From Deltaproteobacteria bacterium UBA5756 (lineage in GTDB: Bacteria; Desulfobacterota; Syntrophorhabdia; Syntrophorhabdales; Syntrophorhabdaceae): DNA of 22,208 bases. This document shows, piece by piece, positions 14,878 through 21,865 of the stretch. The translations under genes were made by a program, and so were the position numbers. The stretch's first letter is position 1. Each line of letters starts with the position of its first letter. Where the stretch lies: positions 14,697 through 36,904 of the forward strand of contig DIFE01000153.1 in NCBI GenBank assembly GCA_002418985.1. Reading direction: 5' to 3'. The notes below the pieces were generated by a model. It made no database searches. It was not told the DNA's origin and worked only from the letters and a program-made list of their open reading frames with translations.

Positions 14878-15519
14878 TTACGGATACTTTATAACACCGA
14901 GAAGAAGGATAAGACCAGCATAAAAATAATAGAGACCGATGATTCCCGCGGCAAGCTTGCCTACTGTGGATAAAACGCTGAGGCGCTTCAAAGAACCGAC
15001 GAGAGGGATGGGGAGAAAAAAGACCGAGGTGCCACAGAAGAAGAGAACGAAGAAGACAACGCTGCCCGTAAGGGTTGTCTTCTCAACCGCGGCGGCAAAG
15101 GCGAGAAGAAAGGGAGGGCATATGGTAAGCCCCGTCAGCAGGCCGAGGATCGCCGGAGCGAGGGCCGGCCAGAGGCGCCCGGCCTTCAGGAGAAAAGGAC
15201 CTGAGCCCCGGGCGGCACAGGCCGGCGAGCTTGTCCTGTTACGGAGACCATAGAAAACAAGCAGAACGGAAAGAATGATGTACGTAGACCCCATAATAAG
15301 GCTGCGGGCGGCGACAGAAGCGGGAAGAGTGGTGTGGAATGTGAAGGCCAGAACGGAAAAGGCCAGATAGCCGGCAAGGCGCCCCAGGAGGAAGCGGGCC
15401 ACAATGCCCAGATTTGCGAGGACTCCCGAGCCCTGTCCCAGGAGGTACGGCACCAGAACAGGCGCGCAGTAGCTGATGCAGACGACGCCGTTCGAAAGTC
15501 CGAGAAGGAAGGCATCCAT
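14878..15519 (-). CDS. CcdA/DsbD-like (DsbD_2 family) membrane thiol-disulfide carrier
   Basis: This roughly 213-residue protein has about six hydrophobic segments. The N-terminal segment contains NGVVCISYCAP (C14 and C18), and the repeat-symmetric second copy contains GLTICPPFLLAF (C134). The position of cysteines next to Pro in two pseudo-symmetric halves is the CcdA/DsbD-beta pattern, in which reducing equivalents cross the membrane from cytoplasmic thioredoxin. It leads a cassette with a membrane polyferredoxin. Its start is uncertain: ATG at 15519 gives a family-like N-terminus (MDAFLLGLSNG) but has no clear ribosome-binding site; a GTG at 15546 would add nine residues. A related name is cytochrome c biogenesis or TauE/SafE/urease-accessory-like membrane protein; the substrate is unknown. 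Confidence 0.8.
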   Translation of the reverse strand: MDAFLLGLSNGVVCISYCAPVLVPYLLGQGSGVLANLGIVARFLLGRLAGYLAFSVLAFTFHTTLPASVAARSLIMGSTYIILSVLLVFYGLRNRTSSPACAARGSGPFLLKAGRLWPALAPAILGLLTGLTICPPFLLAFAAAVEKTTLTGSVVFFVLFFCGTSVFFLPIPLVGSLKRLSVLSTVGKLAAGIIGLYYFYAGLILLLGVIKYP

Positions 15520-15626
15520 GGAGAGGATAATATCACAGCACGCCACCCCGATGTCAAAACAGGGTCTTCCCGCAGGGAACCTTTTTGTTTCTCAGTTTGT
15601 CATATGGGGAAGAAAAGGAGACAGCG

Positions 15627-16049
15627 ATGACATCAAACCAAATATCCCGGCCCCCCGTATCCATGATCGAATCGAAGACGAACGATATCTCGCCCTGGGT
15701 CTGGCGAATGCTGGCTGTCGTCCTGCTCGGTTTTCTTTTCTCCGCGCTGACAGGCTGCGGAATATTCAGCAGAAACGCCGAGATAAGCACATGGATCGGA
15801 CGCCCCATGAACGAACTCGTCCAATCGCGCGGCAACCCCACGAGTTGGGAAAGGGATGGCAAAGGTAACAGGGTCCTCGTTTATGAATGGACATGGGAGT
15901 CCACCTATGAGACTCCCGGGAGGGCCTGGCGGGACGCGAGCGGTGTGCGCTGGACGAACCCGAAGACGGAGACGATCCTGCACAGGGAGAGGCGGGCATA
16001 CTATGTGAACCGCGATGGCATCGTCTTCGACGGAAAATGGGCGTGGTAA
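15627..16049 (+). CDS. Small lipoprotein, BamE/SmpA-like fold candidate
   Basis: This 140-residue protein has an excellent ribosome-binding site, AAGGAG, 7-8 bp before the ATG at 15627, so the longer frame from 15585 was rejected. A hydrophobic segment (about residues 27-43) ends in a lipobox, LTGCGIF. It is unusual in having about 25 residues in front of that segment; an internal ATG at 15663 would make a more typical lipoprotein signal. After the cysteine, WIGRPMNELVQSRGNPTSW...VLVYEW resembles the SmpA/OmlA (BamE-like) fold, a short alpha-helix plus a strand pair. It probably lies in the outer or inner membrane lipid layer. It diverges from the redox cassette and converges with the MFS gene, 13 bp between stops. 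Confidence 0.75.
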   Translation: MTSNQISRPPVSMIESKTNDISPWVWRMLAVVLLGFLFSALTGCGIFSRNAEISTWIGRPMNELVQSRGNPTSWERDGKGNRVLVYEWTWESTYETPGRAWRDASGVRWTNPKTETILHRERRAYYVNRDGIVFDGKWAW

Positions 16050-16062
16050 GGAAAATGGCGGT

Positions 16063-17316
16063 TCAGGCTTTCTTTCTTATTCCTGTTGCGAAGAATATCG
16101 CGATGGCGACCGATATTGCCGCGGCGCCGAAAGCGGTGAAGTAAGAACGGGTCATGTCGAAGGTGAACCCGGCAAGCAGCGGACCGGCGGAACCGCCGAT
16201 CGTTGCGCCGAGGAGTGAGATCCCGAATAATGAACCCATCGCCCGCACCCCGAAGAGTTCGGCCGTAGCGAGCGGGAAGATGGAGGCGAGGCCGCCGTAA
16301 CCGAATCCGAAGACGAGAACGAACACCCACAACATCCATTCGGAACCACCCAGAAAAGGCAGGAGCATGGTTATACCCTGGCAGGACAGGATTATAAGAA
16401 AAGACAGCCTTATTCCCCAGCGTTCCGTAAGTACACCAAGCGATAACCTGCCTATCACGCTCATTGCACCCACCGAACCCATCATGGCGGCCGCCGTGTT
16501 CACATGCGCCCCCTGGTCTGTGGCGTAAGCCACAAAATGGGCCATTACGATCCCTACGCCGATCATCCACAGGCCGTGTATCCCGAAAATGAACCAGAAA
16601 TTCCTTGTCGCCAGCGCCTCGGAAACGGACAGCGAACAGTCAGGTATATCGAGGCTGCCGGTGTTGCAGGACTCGCCCGGGCCACCGTTGACTTTCGCCG
16701 GTGCGGCAAGAGGCTCGAGCCCCATCTCCTTCGGGCTGCCTCGGATGATCAATGCCTCGACAAGGTAAACCGCAAGCACGATAAGACCGATGATGAATAT
16801 GGCGGTCCTCCACCCGAAGGATTGGATAAGCCGCTCGGAGAGTGGGGAGAAGATGAGTGTTCCCATGCCCAGGCCGGAGACAAGTATGCCCATGGCCACG
16901 CCTTTGCGGTGTATGAACCACTTTGAAACAGTCGCCGCGGTCGGCGCGTAACAGGTGCCCACGCCGATGCCGACGGCCAGCCCCCATGTGAGGTATAGAA
17001 TCCCGGTCTGATGGCAGAGAGCTGTGAGAAAACAGCCGGCCGCCATGATCGAACCGCCGATAACGATCACCCTGCGGGGGCCGTACCTGTCGGAGAGCCA
17101 CCCCATGCCTATGGAGGCAAGGCCGTATACGATGAAGGCCACGGAAAAAATGCCCGACAGGACCGCCCTCGAGCTTCCGAACTCGTTTATCCAGTACTTG
17201 AAGAAGACGCCGAAAGAGTAAATGGTGCCGAATCCGGTGCATGTGCCGACCGCCGCGACAGCCACTATTATCCAGCCGTAGAATACATTCCGCAACCCTG
17301 GTATCCTGTTTCTCAC
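16063..17316 (-). CDS. MFS transporter, oxalate/formate antiporter (OFA)-like family
   Basis: This 417-residue carrier has twelve predicted hydrophobic segments. The MFS signature GMGWLSDRYGPRRVIVIGG is after the second helix, and a second half-signature, GVLTERWGIR, is in the matching place of the C-terminal half. N-terminal FYGWIIVAVAA and the GTCYAPTAATVSKWF region fit the OFA/monocarboxylate subgroup. Its substrate is likely an organic anion, such as a mono- or dicarboxylate, but the sequence alone does not tell. The GTG at 17316 was preferred over an upstream in-frame ATG at 17382 because TGGAGC lies 5-6 bp in front and the extra residues have no character. It stands alone, without co-transcribed metabolic genes. 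Confidence 0.88.
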   Translation of the reverse strand: MRNRIPGLRNVFYGWIIVAVAAVGTCTGFGTIYSFGVFFKYWINEFGSSRAVLSGIFSVAFIVYGLASIGMGWLSDRYGPRRVIVIGGSIMAAGCFLTALCHQTGILYLTWGLAVGIGVGTCYAPTAATVSKWFIHRKGVAMGILVSGLGMGTLIFSPLSERLIQSFGWRTAIFIIGLIVLAVYLVEALIIRGSPKEMGLEPLAAPAKVNGGPGESCNTGSLDIPDCSLSVSEALATRNFWFIFGIHGLWMIGVGIVMAHFVAYATDQGAHVNTAAAMMGSVGAMSVIGRLSLGVLTERWGIRLSFLIILSCQGITMLLPFLGGSEWMLWVFVLVFGFGYGGLASIFPLATAELFGVRAMGSLFGISLLGATIGGSAGPLLAGFTFDMTRSYFTAFGAAAISVAIAIFFATGIRKKA

Positions 17317-17438
17317 GTTAGCTCCAGACGAGACAATATCGTACACGCGCTCCTGAAACCCACCCCGATGGATACCTGGCACAGCGTTGAGTGCTGTTCA
17401 ATAGAAGACAAAGATAACGCCCGTGGTACGTCGAAATT

Positions 17439-17492
17439 GAAGCTGTCCGACATCGAACTCATCCCTGTAATTGACAGCTTCGTTAACTTAAC
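17439..17492. promoter_or_regulatory. 9-bp inverted repeat and adjacent palindrome upstream of the MFS gene
   Basis: GAAGCTGTC (17439-17447) is matched by its exact reverse complement GACAGCTTC (17473-17481), and both arms are preceded by AATT. Directly after the right arm is GTTAA-C-TTAAC (17482-17492). The group lies 123-176 bp upstream of the MFS GTG start. It could be an operator for a dimeric repressor with a looped or two-site arrangement, or a leader stem-loop. No regulator is encoded nearby. Confidence 0.4.
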
Positions 17493-17534
17493 ACGATAAC
17501 CATTTCGGGAAAATATAAAAAGACAACGATTCGC

Positions 17535-17555
17535 GAAAAAGCCTGAAGGCGGCTT
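17535..17555 (-). terminator. Weak intrinsic terminator after the EndoQ-like gene
   Basis: On the minus strand AAGCC and GGCTT pair with a 7-base loop, and GGCTT runs straight into a T run (TTTTTC). It lies 15-35 bp past the stop of the EndoQ-like gene. The stem is only 5 bp, so efficiency is doubtful. Confidence 0.4.
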
Positions 17556-17569
17556 GAAGACGGCTGGCT

Positions 17570-18802
17570 TTAGCCTTCGAATATTTTTATCTTGCCGTAT
17601 TCTCCGTCATAGCCCGGCTCGATTTCGACCCTGCCGGCGCGCATGTTTGCCAGCGCGCGGGCTATTTCGGGTTTGCCCGCCCCGGCGATTTCGCCGGCGG
17701 GGACTTCCATGAGGATTGTCAACTCGCTGCCGAGTTTTTCGAGGAGGCCGAAGTATATTCTATCGACCGTCTTTGTCTGAACGCCCATTCCGACAGTGCC
17801 CGCTATGATCTCTTTCAGGGATACGAGAGAATGGAACGACTTGCCGCAGGCGGGCGTAAAGCCGGGTTGCCTGTCGGCAAGGGCCTCTACCCGGTTAAGG
17901 ACGCCCAGGGTCATTTTCCTGCCGCAGGCCGGGCACCGGAAACCCGATGCGGCCGCTTCCTGCGGCGTCATTCTCACCTTGCAGGGACGGTGGCCGTCAT
18001 AGTGGTATTTGCCCTCCTCGGGGAAAAATTCCACGGTTCCCTCGAACCCTTCCTTTGTCCTGATGGCGTCGGCTATTGCACCGTAGGAAAGATCGGTGTC
18101 GAAGATATTTGCCTCTCTGCCGATCTTCTGTGGCGAATGGGCATCGGAATTGGAAATCAGTGTGAGACGGTCGAGGGCCGAGAGGCGCCAGTTCATCGCG
18201 GGATTGGAGGAAAGCCCCGTTTCGATGGCATGGATGTGCGGGGTGAGTTCCTCGAAACACTCCTCCAGGGAATCGAAACCGGAGGCCGAGCCGAAGACGG
18301 AAAAGTGCGGTGTCCATGCGTGGGCGGGTATAAACAGCGCATCGGGGCATTCATCGATGACAATTTTCAGAAGCCTCTTTGCGTCTAGGCCCAGGATGGG
18401 CCTGCCGTCGGACGAGATATTGCCGATCTTCGAAAGCCTCCTCTGCAGGCGCAGGGCGCTTTCCATATCGTTAAAAAGGACGATGCAGTGGACTTTCCTT
18501 GTCTTGCCGTTCTTGCTGTATATGCAGCTTATCTCGGCACTCACCAGGAAGAAGACGTCTGACGCGCATGATACCGGTATGCCGTTGACTCTGAATTCCT
18601 CACGGAGCACAAAGAGGCCATTTCCCGCGAAGTCGAGCTTGCGCCCCAGTTCCTTAAGCCAGGCCGGATGGGTGGCGTCTCCCGTGGCGACGACGGTGAC
18701 GCCCTTGAACTGGGCCCACCTCCAGAGCGTCTCCGGAGTGAGGTCCCTGCTTGTGGCGATAGAGTAGCGGGAATGGATGTGAAGGTCGGCAAAAAATCGC
18801 AT
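17570..18802 (-). CDS. EndoQ-like PHP-domain DNA endonuclease for deaminated bases
   Basis: This 410-residue protein begins MRFFADLHIHSRYSIATSRD: the PHP-domain metal ligands D6, H8 and H10 are intact, and downstream metal-binding blocks (ATGDATHPAW, VSAEISCIY, HCIVLFND, PAHAWTPHFSVFG, SNSDAHSP) are all present. After the PHP domain a zinc-binding-like segment has CPACGRKMTLGVLNRVEALADR, and then the C-terminal region KSFHSLVSLKEIIAG to the end. This order fits endonuclease Q, which nicks 5' to hypoxanthine, uracil or xanthine in DNA in archaea and some bacteria. The second zinc pair is not obvious. The ATG at 18802 has AAAGGA 6 bp upstream; a longer frame from 18973 was rejected. It stands alone. 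Confidence 0.85.
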   Translation of the reverse strand: MRFFADLHIHSRYSIATSRDLTPETLWRWAQFKGVTVVATGDATHPAWLKELGRKLDFAGNGLFVLREEFRVNGIPVSCASDVFFLVSAEISCIYSKNGKTRKVHCIVLFNDMESALRLQRRLSKIGNISSDGRPILGLDAKRLLKIVIDECPDALFIPAHAWTPHFSVFGSASGFDSLEECFEELTPHIHAIETGLSSNPAMNWRLSALDRLTLISNSDAHSPQKIGREANIFDTDLSYGAIADAIRTKEGFEGTVEFFPEEGKYHYDGHRPCKVRMTPQEAAASGFRCPACGRKMTLGVLNRVEALADRQPGFTPACGKSFHSLVSLKEIIAGTVGMGVQTKTVDRIYFGLLEKLGSELTILMEVPAGEIAGAGKPEIARALANMRAGRVEIEPGYDGEYGKIKIFEG

Positions 18803-18933
18803 GGATGTCCTTTCAGTGCCATACGATACCATCGAACAGGAGCGTTTACAAGACAACGGTGGATGAAAGACCTTGAGGAAATCAAAGGATTCCGAGAGAG
18901 CACAAAGAGGTGCCGGCGTGGAAACTGATTCTC

Positions 18934-18962
18934 TTGGAATATCGCATAGATTGTGAGATAAT
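18934..18962 (+). promoter_or_regulatory. Sigma-70 promoter of hicB-hicA
   Basis: TTGGAA (18934-18939) and GATAAT (18957-18962) are separated by exactly 17 bp and lie 24 bp before the hicB ATG. The match and spacing are good. Autorepression by HicB or HicAB is typical of the family, but no clear operator dyad was identified. Confidence 0.65.
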
Positions 18963-18986
18963 GGATGCAACAAGGGGGCTTAGCGT

Positions 18987-19193
18987 ATGAGACAGGTTGT
19001 GGTATATCCGGGGGAAGATGGCTGGTGGGTGGCCGAATGTCCAAGCTTGCCCGGGTGCATCAGTCAGGGCAAGACCAGAGAAGAAGCCATAGAAAATGAG
19101 AAAGAAGCAATTCGAGGTTATATCGCTGCGCTTCAAGAGGATAATCTCGTCGTTCCCGAAGACAAGTTTGAAGCTCTACTCGTTGCTATATGA
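18987..19193 (+). CDS. hicB: HicB-family antitoxin (short form)
   Basis: This 68-residue protein is the short HicB form: a partial RNase H-like fold beginning VVVYPGEDGWWVAECPSLPGCISQGKTREEAIENEKEAIRGYI, which holds the family-defining E-D/W-x-A-x-x-P-x-L-P-G pattern, followed by a short tail. No DNA-binding domain is attached. It neutralises HicA by masking the RNA-binding or active-site histidine. The ribosome-binding site is AGGGGG, about 7 bp before the ATG. Its stop overlaps the hicA start by 4 bp (ATGA). The order is antitoxin first, one of the two known arrangements. Confidence 0.9.
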   Translation: MRQVVVYPGEDGWWVAECPSLPGCISQGKTREEAIENEKEAIRGYIAALQEDNLVVPEDKFEALLVAI

Positions 19194-19413
19194 GTAATCT
19201 GCCACGAATCTCCGGCCGTGAATGTATCAAGGCTCTGAATAGAATCGGATTCTATTCCAAGAGACAGGAAGGAAGTCATGTTGTTCTCCGAAGGGATGAT
19301 CCCTTCGGGCAGGTAGTGGTGCCTGATCATAAGGAGCTAGATCTCGAGGAACGCTACGGGCCATCATCAGGGCCGTCGGTCTTGGTGTCGATGAGTTGAA
19401 GAAGCTGCTTTAG
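19190..19413 (+). pseudogene. hicA: HicA toxin, frameshifted by a 2-bp TC duplication
   Basis: The first 50 or so residues are typical HicA: a dsRNA-binding-like fold with the catalytic histidine in QEGSHVVLRR and then VVVPDHKELD. At 19342-19345 the sequence reads GATCTCGAG, where a normal reading frame would be restored by removing one TC. As it stands, the frame ends at 19399 with the unrelated tail LEERYGPSSGPSVLVSMS. Without the TC the protein continues as DRGTLRAIIRAVG and ends LGVDELKKLL at 19413, the normal C-terminal helix, 73 residues. HicA is a ribosome-dependent or free mRNA interferase; the truncated product would probably be inactive. A sequencing error is an alternative. The intact hicB and its promoter upstream suggest recent loss. 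Confidence 0.8.
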
Positions 19414-19626
19414 GCAAAAATACAACAAAGAGCTCATGGGATCCTGGTTTGCTTCCCCCTCTTTTGTACGATTTGGTGCCCGATTCGACCCATCTTAAAG
19501 AAGCTCACCCCATGGTCGAGGAAATTCTAGCAGGAAAAAATACTGAAATACTCTCGTTTTCGTTGAAAAAGTACGATATATTTTGAAATCTAGATTTTCG
19601 ACAAAACAGCTCTCGAGGAGGATGGC

Positions 19627-20637
19627 ATGACAAAAACCATATCGGAGAAGAACACAAAAACCGAGATCATTGAGGCCTATAATGAGGTGCTGGCAAAGTT
19701 GAAGGAGCAGAAGACATTGAATCAACAGGCCGTCAAAAAGGAGGCGGGAATAAAGGAGTCTTTGAACGAAGCGTCCGCGAGTACGATAGGTGACATCGTA
19801 AACCACCTTGCCGGTCTTAAAGTCCAGATAGTGAAAACCATAGATGACCTGGAAGAAAAAATGATAGCGGAATACAGAAGGTTTTCAGGACTGCAGCAGG
19901 CCGCAGTGGCTCAAACCAAAATGCTTGACGAACTGTACGGCATTCAAGCTGAAGCCGACAGTCTCACCGCCCTTGTGCTGGCCCAGAAGGAGAAAAAGGC
20001 GGCTTTCGAAGCCCAGATGGAGCAGACGAAGGCTTCTTTCGATGAGGATATGTCTGAGAAACGACAGTACTGGAAAAAAGAACAGGAAGAATTCGATCTC
20101 GCGAAAAAAGAGCGGGATGCACAATTGAAGAAGGAGCGGCAGCGGGAAGAAGAGGAATATACCTACAACCTGCAACTTGCCAGAAAGAAAGATGCTGACG
20201 AGTATGAAGCCAGGAAGGCGGCCCAGGAAAAGGAACTCTCGGCGAAGAAAACTGCGCTTGAAAAGGAGTGGGATGAGCGCGAAGCGGAGATTTCATCAAA
20301 AGAAACAGAGCTATCGGATCTCAGGGAAAAGATCACGGTATTTCCCAAAGAACTCGATAAGGCGGTTAAAGATACGGAAAAGACGGTAACTGAAAGAATT
20401 GAATTCAAATTCAAACATGAGATGGAATTAATCCAAAAAGAGACAGAGGGCGAACGAAAGCTCCACCAACAGGCTGTAGAAGCACTGCAATCAAGGATCA
20501 AGGAACAGGACGAGCTGATACGCCAATTGACACAAAAGGCAGACGAATCGGTACAGCAGGTCCAGACTATCGCGGTAAAGGCAATCGAAGGTGCCTCTGC
20601 CCAACGTGTTGTCACGGAAAGAGTAAAGGAAGTCTAA
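19627..20637 (+). CDS. Coiled-coil protein of unknown function
   Basis: This 336-residue protein is almost all charged and helical. From about residue 60 to 325 it shows heptad-like patterns rich in Glu, Lys, Gln, Ala and Asp, with highly charged stretches such as KKERQREEEEYTYN. The N-terminus (1-60) is less repetitive and includes NTKTEIIEAYNEVLAKLKEQ. There is no signal peptide, membrane segment or known catalytic motif. The ATG at 19627 has AGGAGG about 6 bp upstream, which is an excellent ribosome-binding site, so this is a real gene. It converges with mreB, 60 bp between stops. A cytoskeletal or DNA-organising role could be imagined from the neighbour and the coiled coil, but that is speculation. 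The family is not recognised. Confidence 0.8.
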   Translation: MTKTISEKNTKTEIIEAYNEVLAKLKEQKTLNQQAVKKEAGIKESLNEASASTIGDIVNHLAGLKVQIVKTIDDLEEKMIAEYRRFSGLQQAAVAQTKMLDELYGIQAEADSLTALVLAQKEKKAAFEAQMEQTKASFDEDMSEKRQYWKKEQEEFDLAKKERDAQLKKERQREEEEYTYNLQLARKKDADEYEARKAAQEKELSAKKTALEKEWDEREAEISSKETELSDLREKITVFPKELDKAVKDTEKTVTERIEFKFKHEMELIQKETEGERKLHQQAVEALQSRIKEQDELIRQLTQKADESVQQVQTIAVKAIEGASAQRVVTERVKEV

Positions 20638-20640
20638 GTG

Positions 20641-20662
20641 ATCCCGGCCGCTCTCCCGGGAT
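20641..20662. terminator. Short GC-rich hairpin between convergent coiled-coil and mreB genes
   Basis: ATCCCGG (20641-20647) pairs perfectly with CCGGGAT (20656-20662) around an 8-base loop. It begins 4 bp after the coiled-coil stop and lies 36 bp past the mreB stop on the other strand. There is no T run on either side, so it is not a canonical intrinsic terminator, but its place fits a bidirectional stop. Confidence 0.4.
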
Positions 20663-20697
20663 GGGCGGCGGCGGGATGCATGTGCCTGGATTTTCTT

Positions 20698-21738
20698 TCA
20701 AAAATCCGATGCGATTTCTTTCAGAAGGCTCATCTCGTCAAGCGCCTGGCCCGCGCCCTCGCAAACCGCTGTCAGGGGGTTTTCAGCGATGAGAACAGGC
20801 AGTCTGCTGACGTCTTTTAAGAGAAGGTCAAGGTTTCTGAGCATGGCGCCGCCGCCGCTGATAACGATACCCTTGTCGACGATGTCGCCCGCAAGTTCCG
20901 GCGGGGTCCTTTCGAGGGCTATCCTTACCGCCTCCACGATGGCCTTGACGGGCTCCGCTATGGCTTGCCGTACTTCTGTCGATGAGATCTCCAGTGTTTT
21001 CGGGACACCGCCGACAAGGTCCCGACCCTTTATCTCCATCGTGTGTTCTTTTCCGTCGGGATCCGGATAGGCTGAACCTATGCCGATCTTGATCATCTCC
21101 GCCGTTCTCTCTCCGATGAGGAGGTTGTATTTTCTCTTTATGTACTGGACGATGGCCTCATCAATCTTGTCACCGGCGGCCCTGACGGAATTGCAGTATA
21201 CGATGCCGGCGAGGCTGATGACGGCAACTTCGGTCGTGCCGCCTCCGATGTCCACAATCATGTTGCCGCTTGGTTCAGTAACGGGAAGACCTACACCTAT
21301 TGCCGCCGCCATCGGTTGCTCGATGAGATATACTTCTCTCGCGCCCCCCGATTCGGCGGATTCCTTTACGGCCCGTTTTTCAACGGGCGTGATACCCGAA
21401 GGGACGGAGATAACGATCCGCGGCCGGGCGTAGGATTTCCTGTTATGGACCTTCTGGATGAAATACTTGAGCATTGCTTCGGTAATTTCAAAATCAGCGA
21501 TGACACCATCCCTGAGAGGCCGCGTCGCAACGATGTTACCGGGTGTCTTGCCGAGCATGTTCTTTGCCTCCGCACCGACGGCGATAACCTTCGTCGCCCC
21601 CCGGGAATCTCTGTGGACAGCCACCACCGATGGTTCATCGGAGACAATCCCTTTTCCTTTGACGTATACCAGCGTGTTTGCGGTGCCGAGATCTATTGCC
21701 AGGTCTTTCGAGAAAAAACGGAAAATCGAGTCAAACAT
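20698..21738 (-). CDS. mreB: Rod shape-determining actin-like protein MreB
   Basis: This 346-residue actin homologue polymerises under the inner membrane and directs the elongation cell-wall machinery. The N-terminal MFDSIFRFFSKD is the amphipathic membrane-binding helix. DLGTANTLVYVKGKGIV is the phosphate-1 motif, the EQPMAAAIGVGLPV region precedes phosphate-2 DIGGGTTEVAVISL, and the adenosine segment is GIVISGGGAMLRNLD. The ATG at 21738 was chosen over an in-frame ATG at 21762 because GAGGG lies about 6 bp in front and the protein then begins with the membrane helix. No mreC or mreD is visible downstream; they would normally follow on the same strand, where instead a convergent coiled-coil gene lies. 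The gene may therefore be monocistronic here. Confidence 0.96.
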   Translation of the reverse strand: MFDSIFRFFSKDLAIDLGTANTLVYVKGKGIVSDEPSVVAVHRDSRGATKVIAVGAEAKNMLGKTPGNIVATRPLRDGVIADFEITEAMLKYFIQKVHNRKSYARPRIVISVPSGITPVEKRAVKESAESGGAREVYLIEQPMAAAIGVGLPVTEPSGNMIVDIGGGTTEVAVISLAGIVYCNSVRAAGDKIDEAIVQYIKRKYNLLIGERTAEMIKIGIGSAYPDPDGKEHTMEIKGRDLVGGVPKTLEISSTEVRQAIAEPVKAIVEAVRIALERTPPELAGDIVDKGIVISGGGAMLRNLDLLLKDVSRLPVLIAENPLTAVCEGAGQALDEMSLLKEIASDF

Positions 21739-21865
21739 CAATCCCTCTTCCGGAACAGGCACATGATCCCTTCCGGAACTGACATTTTATATAAAACTGC
21801 CGGTTCCTGAACACGTCAATCACCTGAACCTCTTTCTTCGCAGTGTATTTTTTTTCGGATGACAT
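21731..21865 (-). CDS. Possible 44-residue ORF overlapping the mreB start
   Basis: An ATG at 21865 opens a 44-codon frame on the mreB strand whose stop (TGA) lies inside the start of mreB. It is polar and basic (MSSEKKYTAKKEVQV and so on), with C28, C35 and C37 near its end. No convincing ribosome-binding site is seen. It may be a leader peptide coupled to mreB, or just an open frame in the 5' leader. It is listed because the overlap with mreB and the promoter upstream are suggestive, not because it is recognised. Confidence 0.25.
   Translation of the reverse strand: MSSEKKYTAKKEVQVIDVFRNRQFYIKCQFRKGSCACSGRGIDV
21814..21819 (-). promoter_or_regulatory. Possible -35 box of a sigma-70 promoter for mreB
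   Basis: TTGACG (21814-21819, minus strand) is followed by a TATATA/TTTATA run at 21788-21795. The spacing is 18 bp to TTTATA or 20 bp to TATATA, so the match is imperfect. It lies about 55-80 bp before the mreB ATG. Confidence 0.3.

Noticed and set aside
17317..17382. Upstream ATG start for the MFS gene
   Set aside because: No ribosome-binding site and uncharacteristic residues; the GTG at 17316 has TGGAGC in front and starts close to the first helix.
17387..17405. TGGCAC motif on the plus strand as a sigma-54 promoter
   Set aside because: The -12 GC is missing at the required spacing, and no plus-strand gene follows.
19414..19626. Remnant gene or promoter between hicA and the coiled-coil gene
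   Set aside because: No frame with protein character and no -35/-10 pair with acceptable spacing was found.
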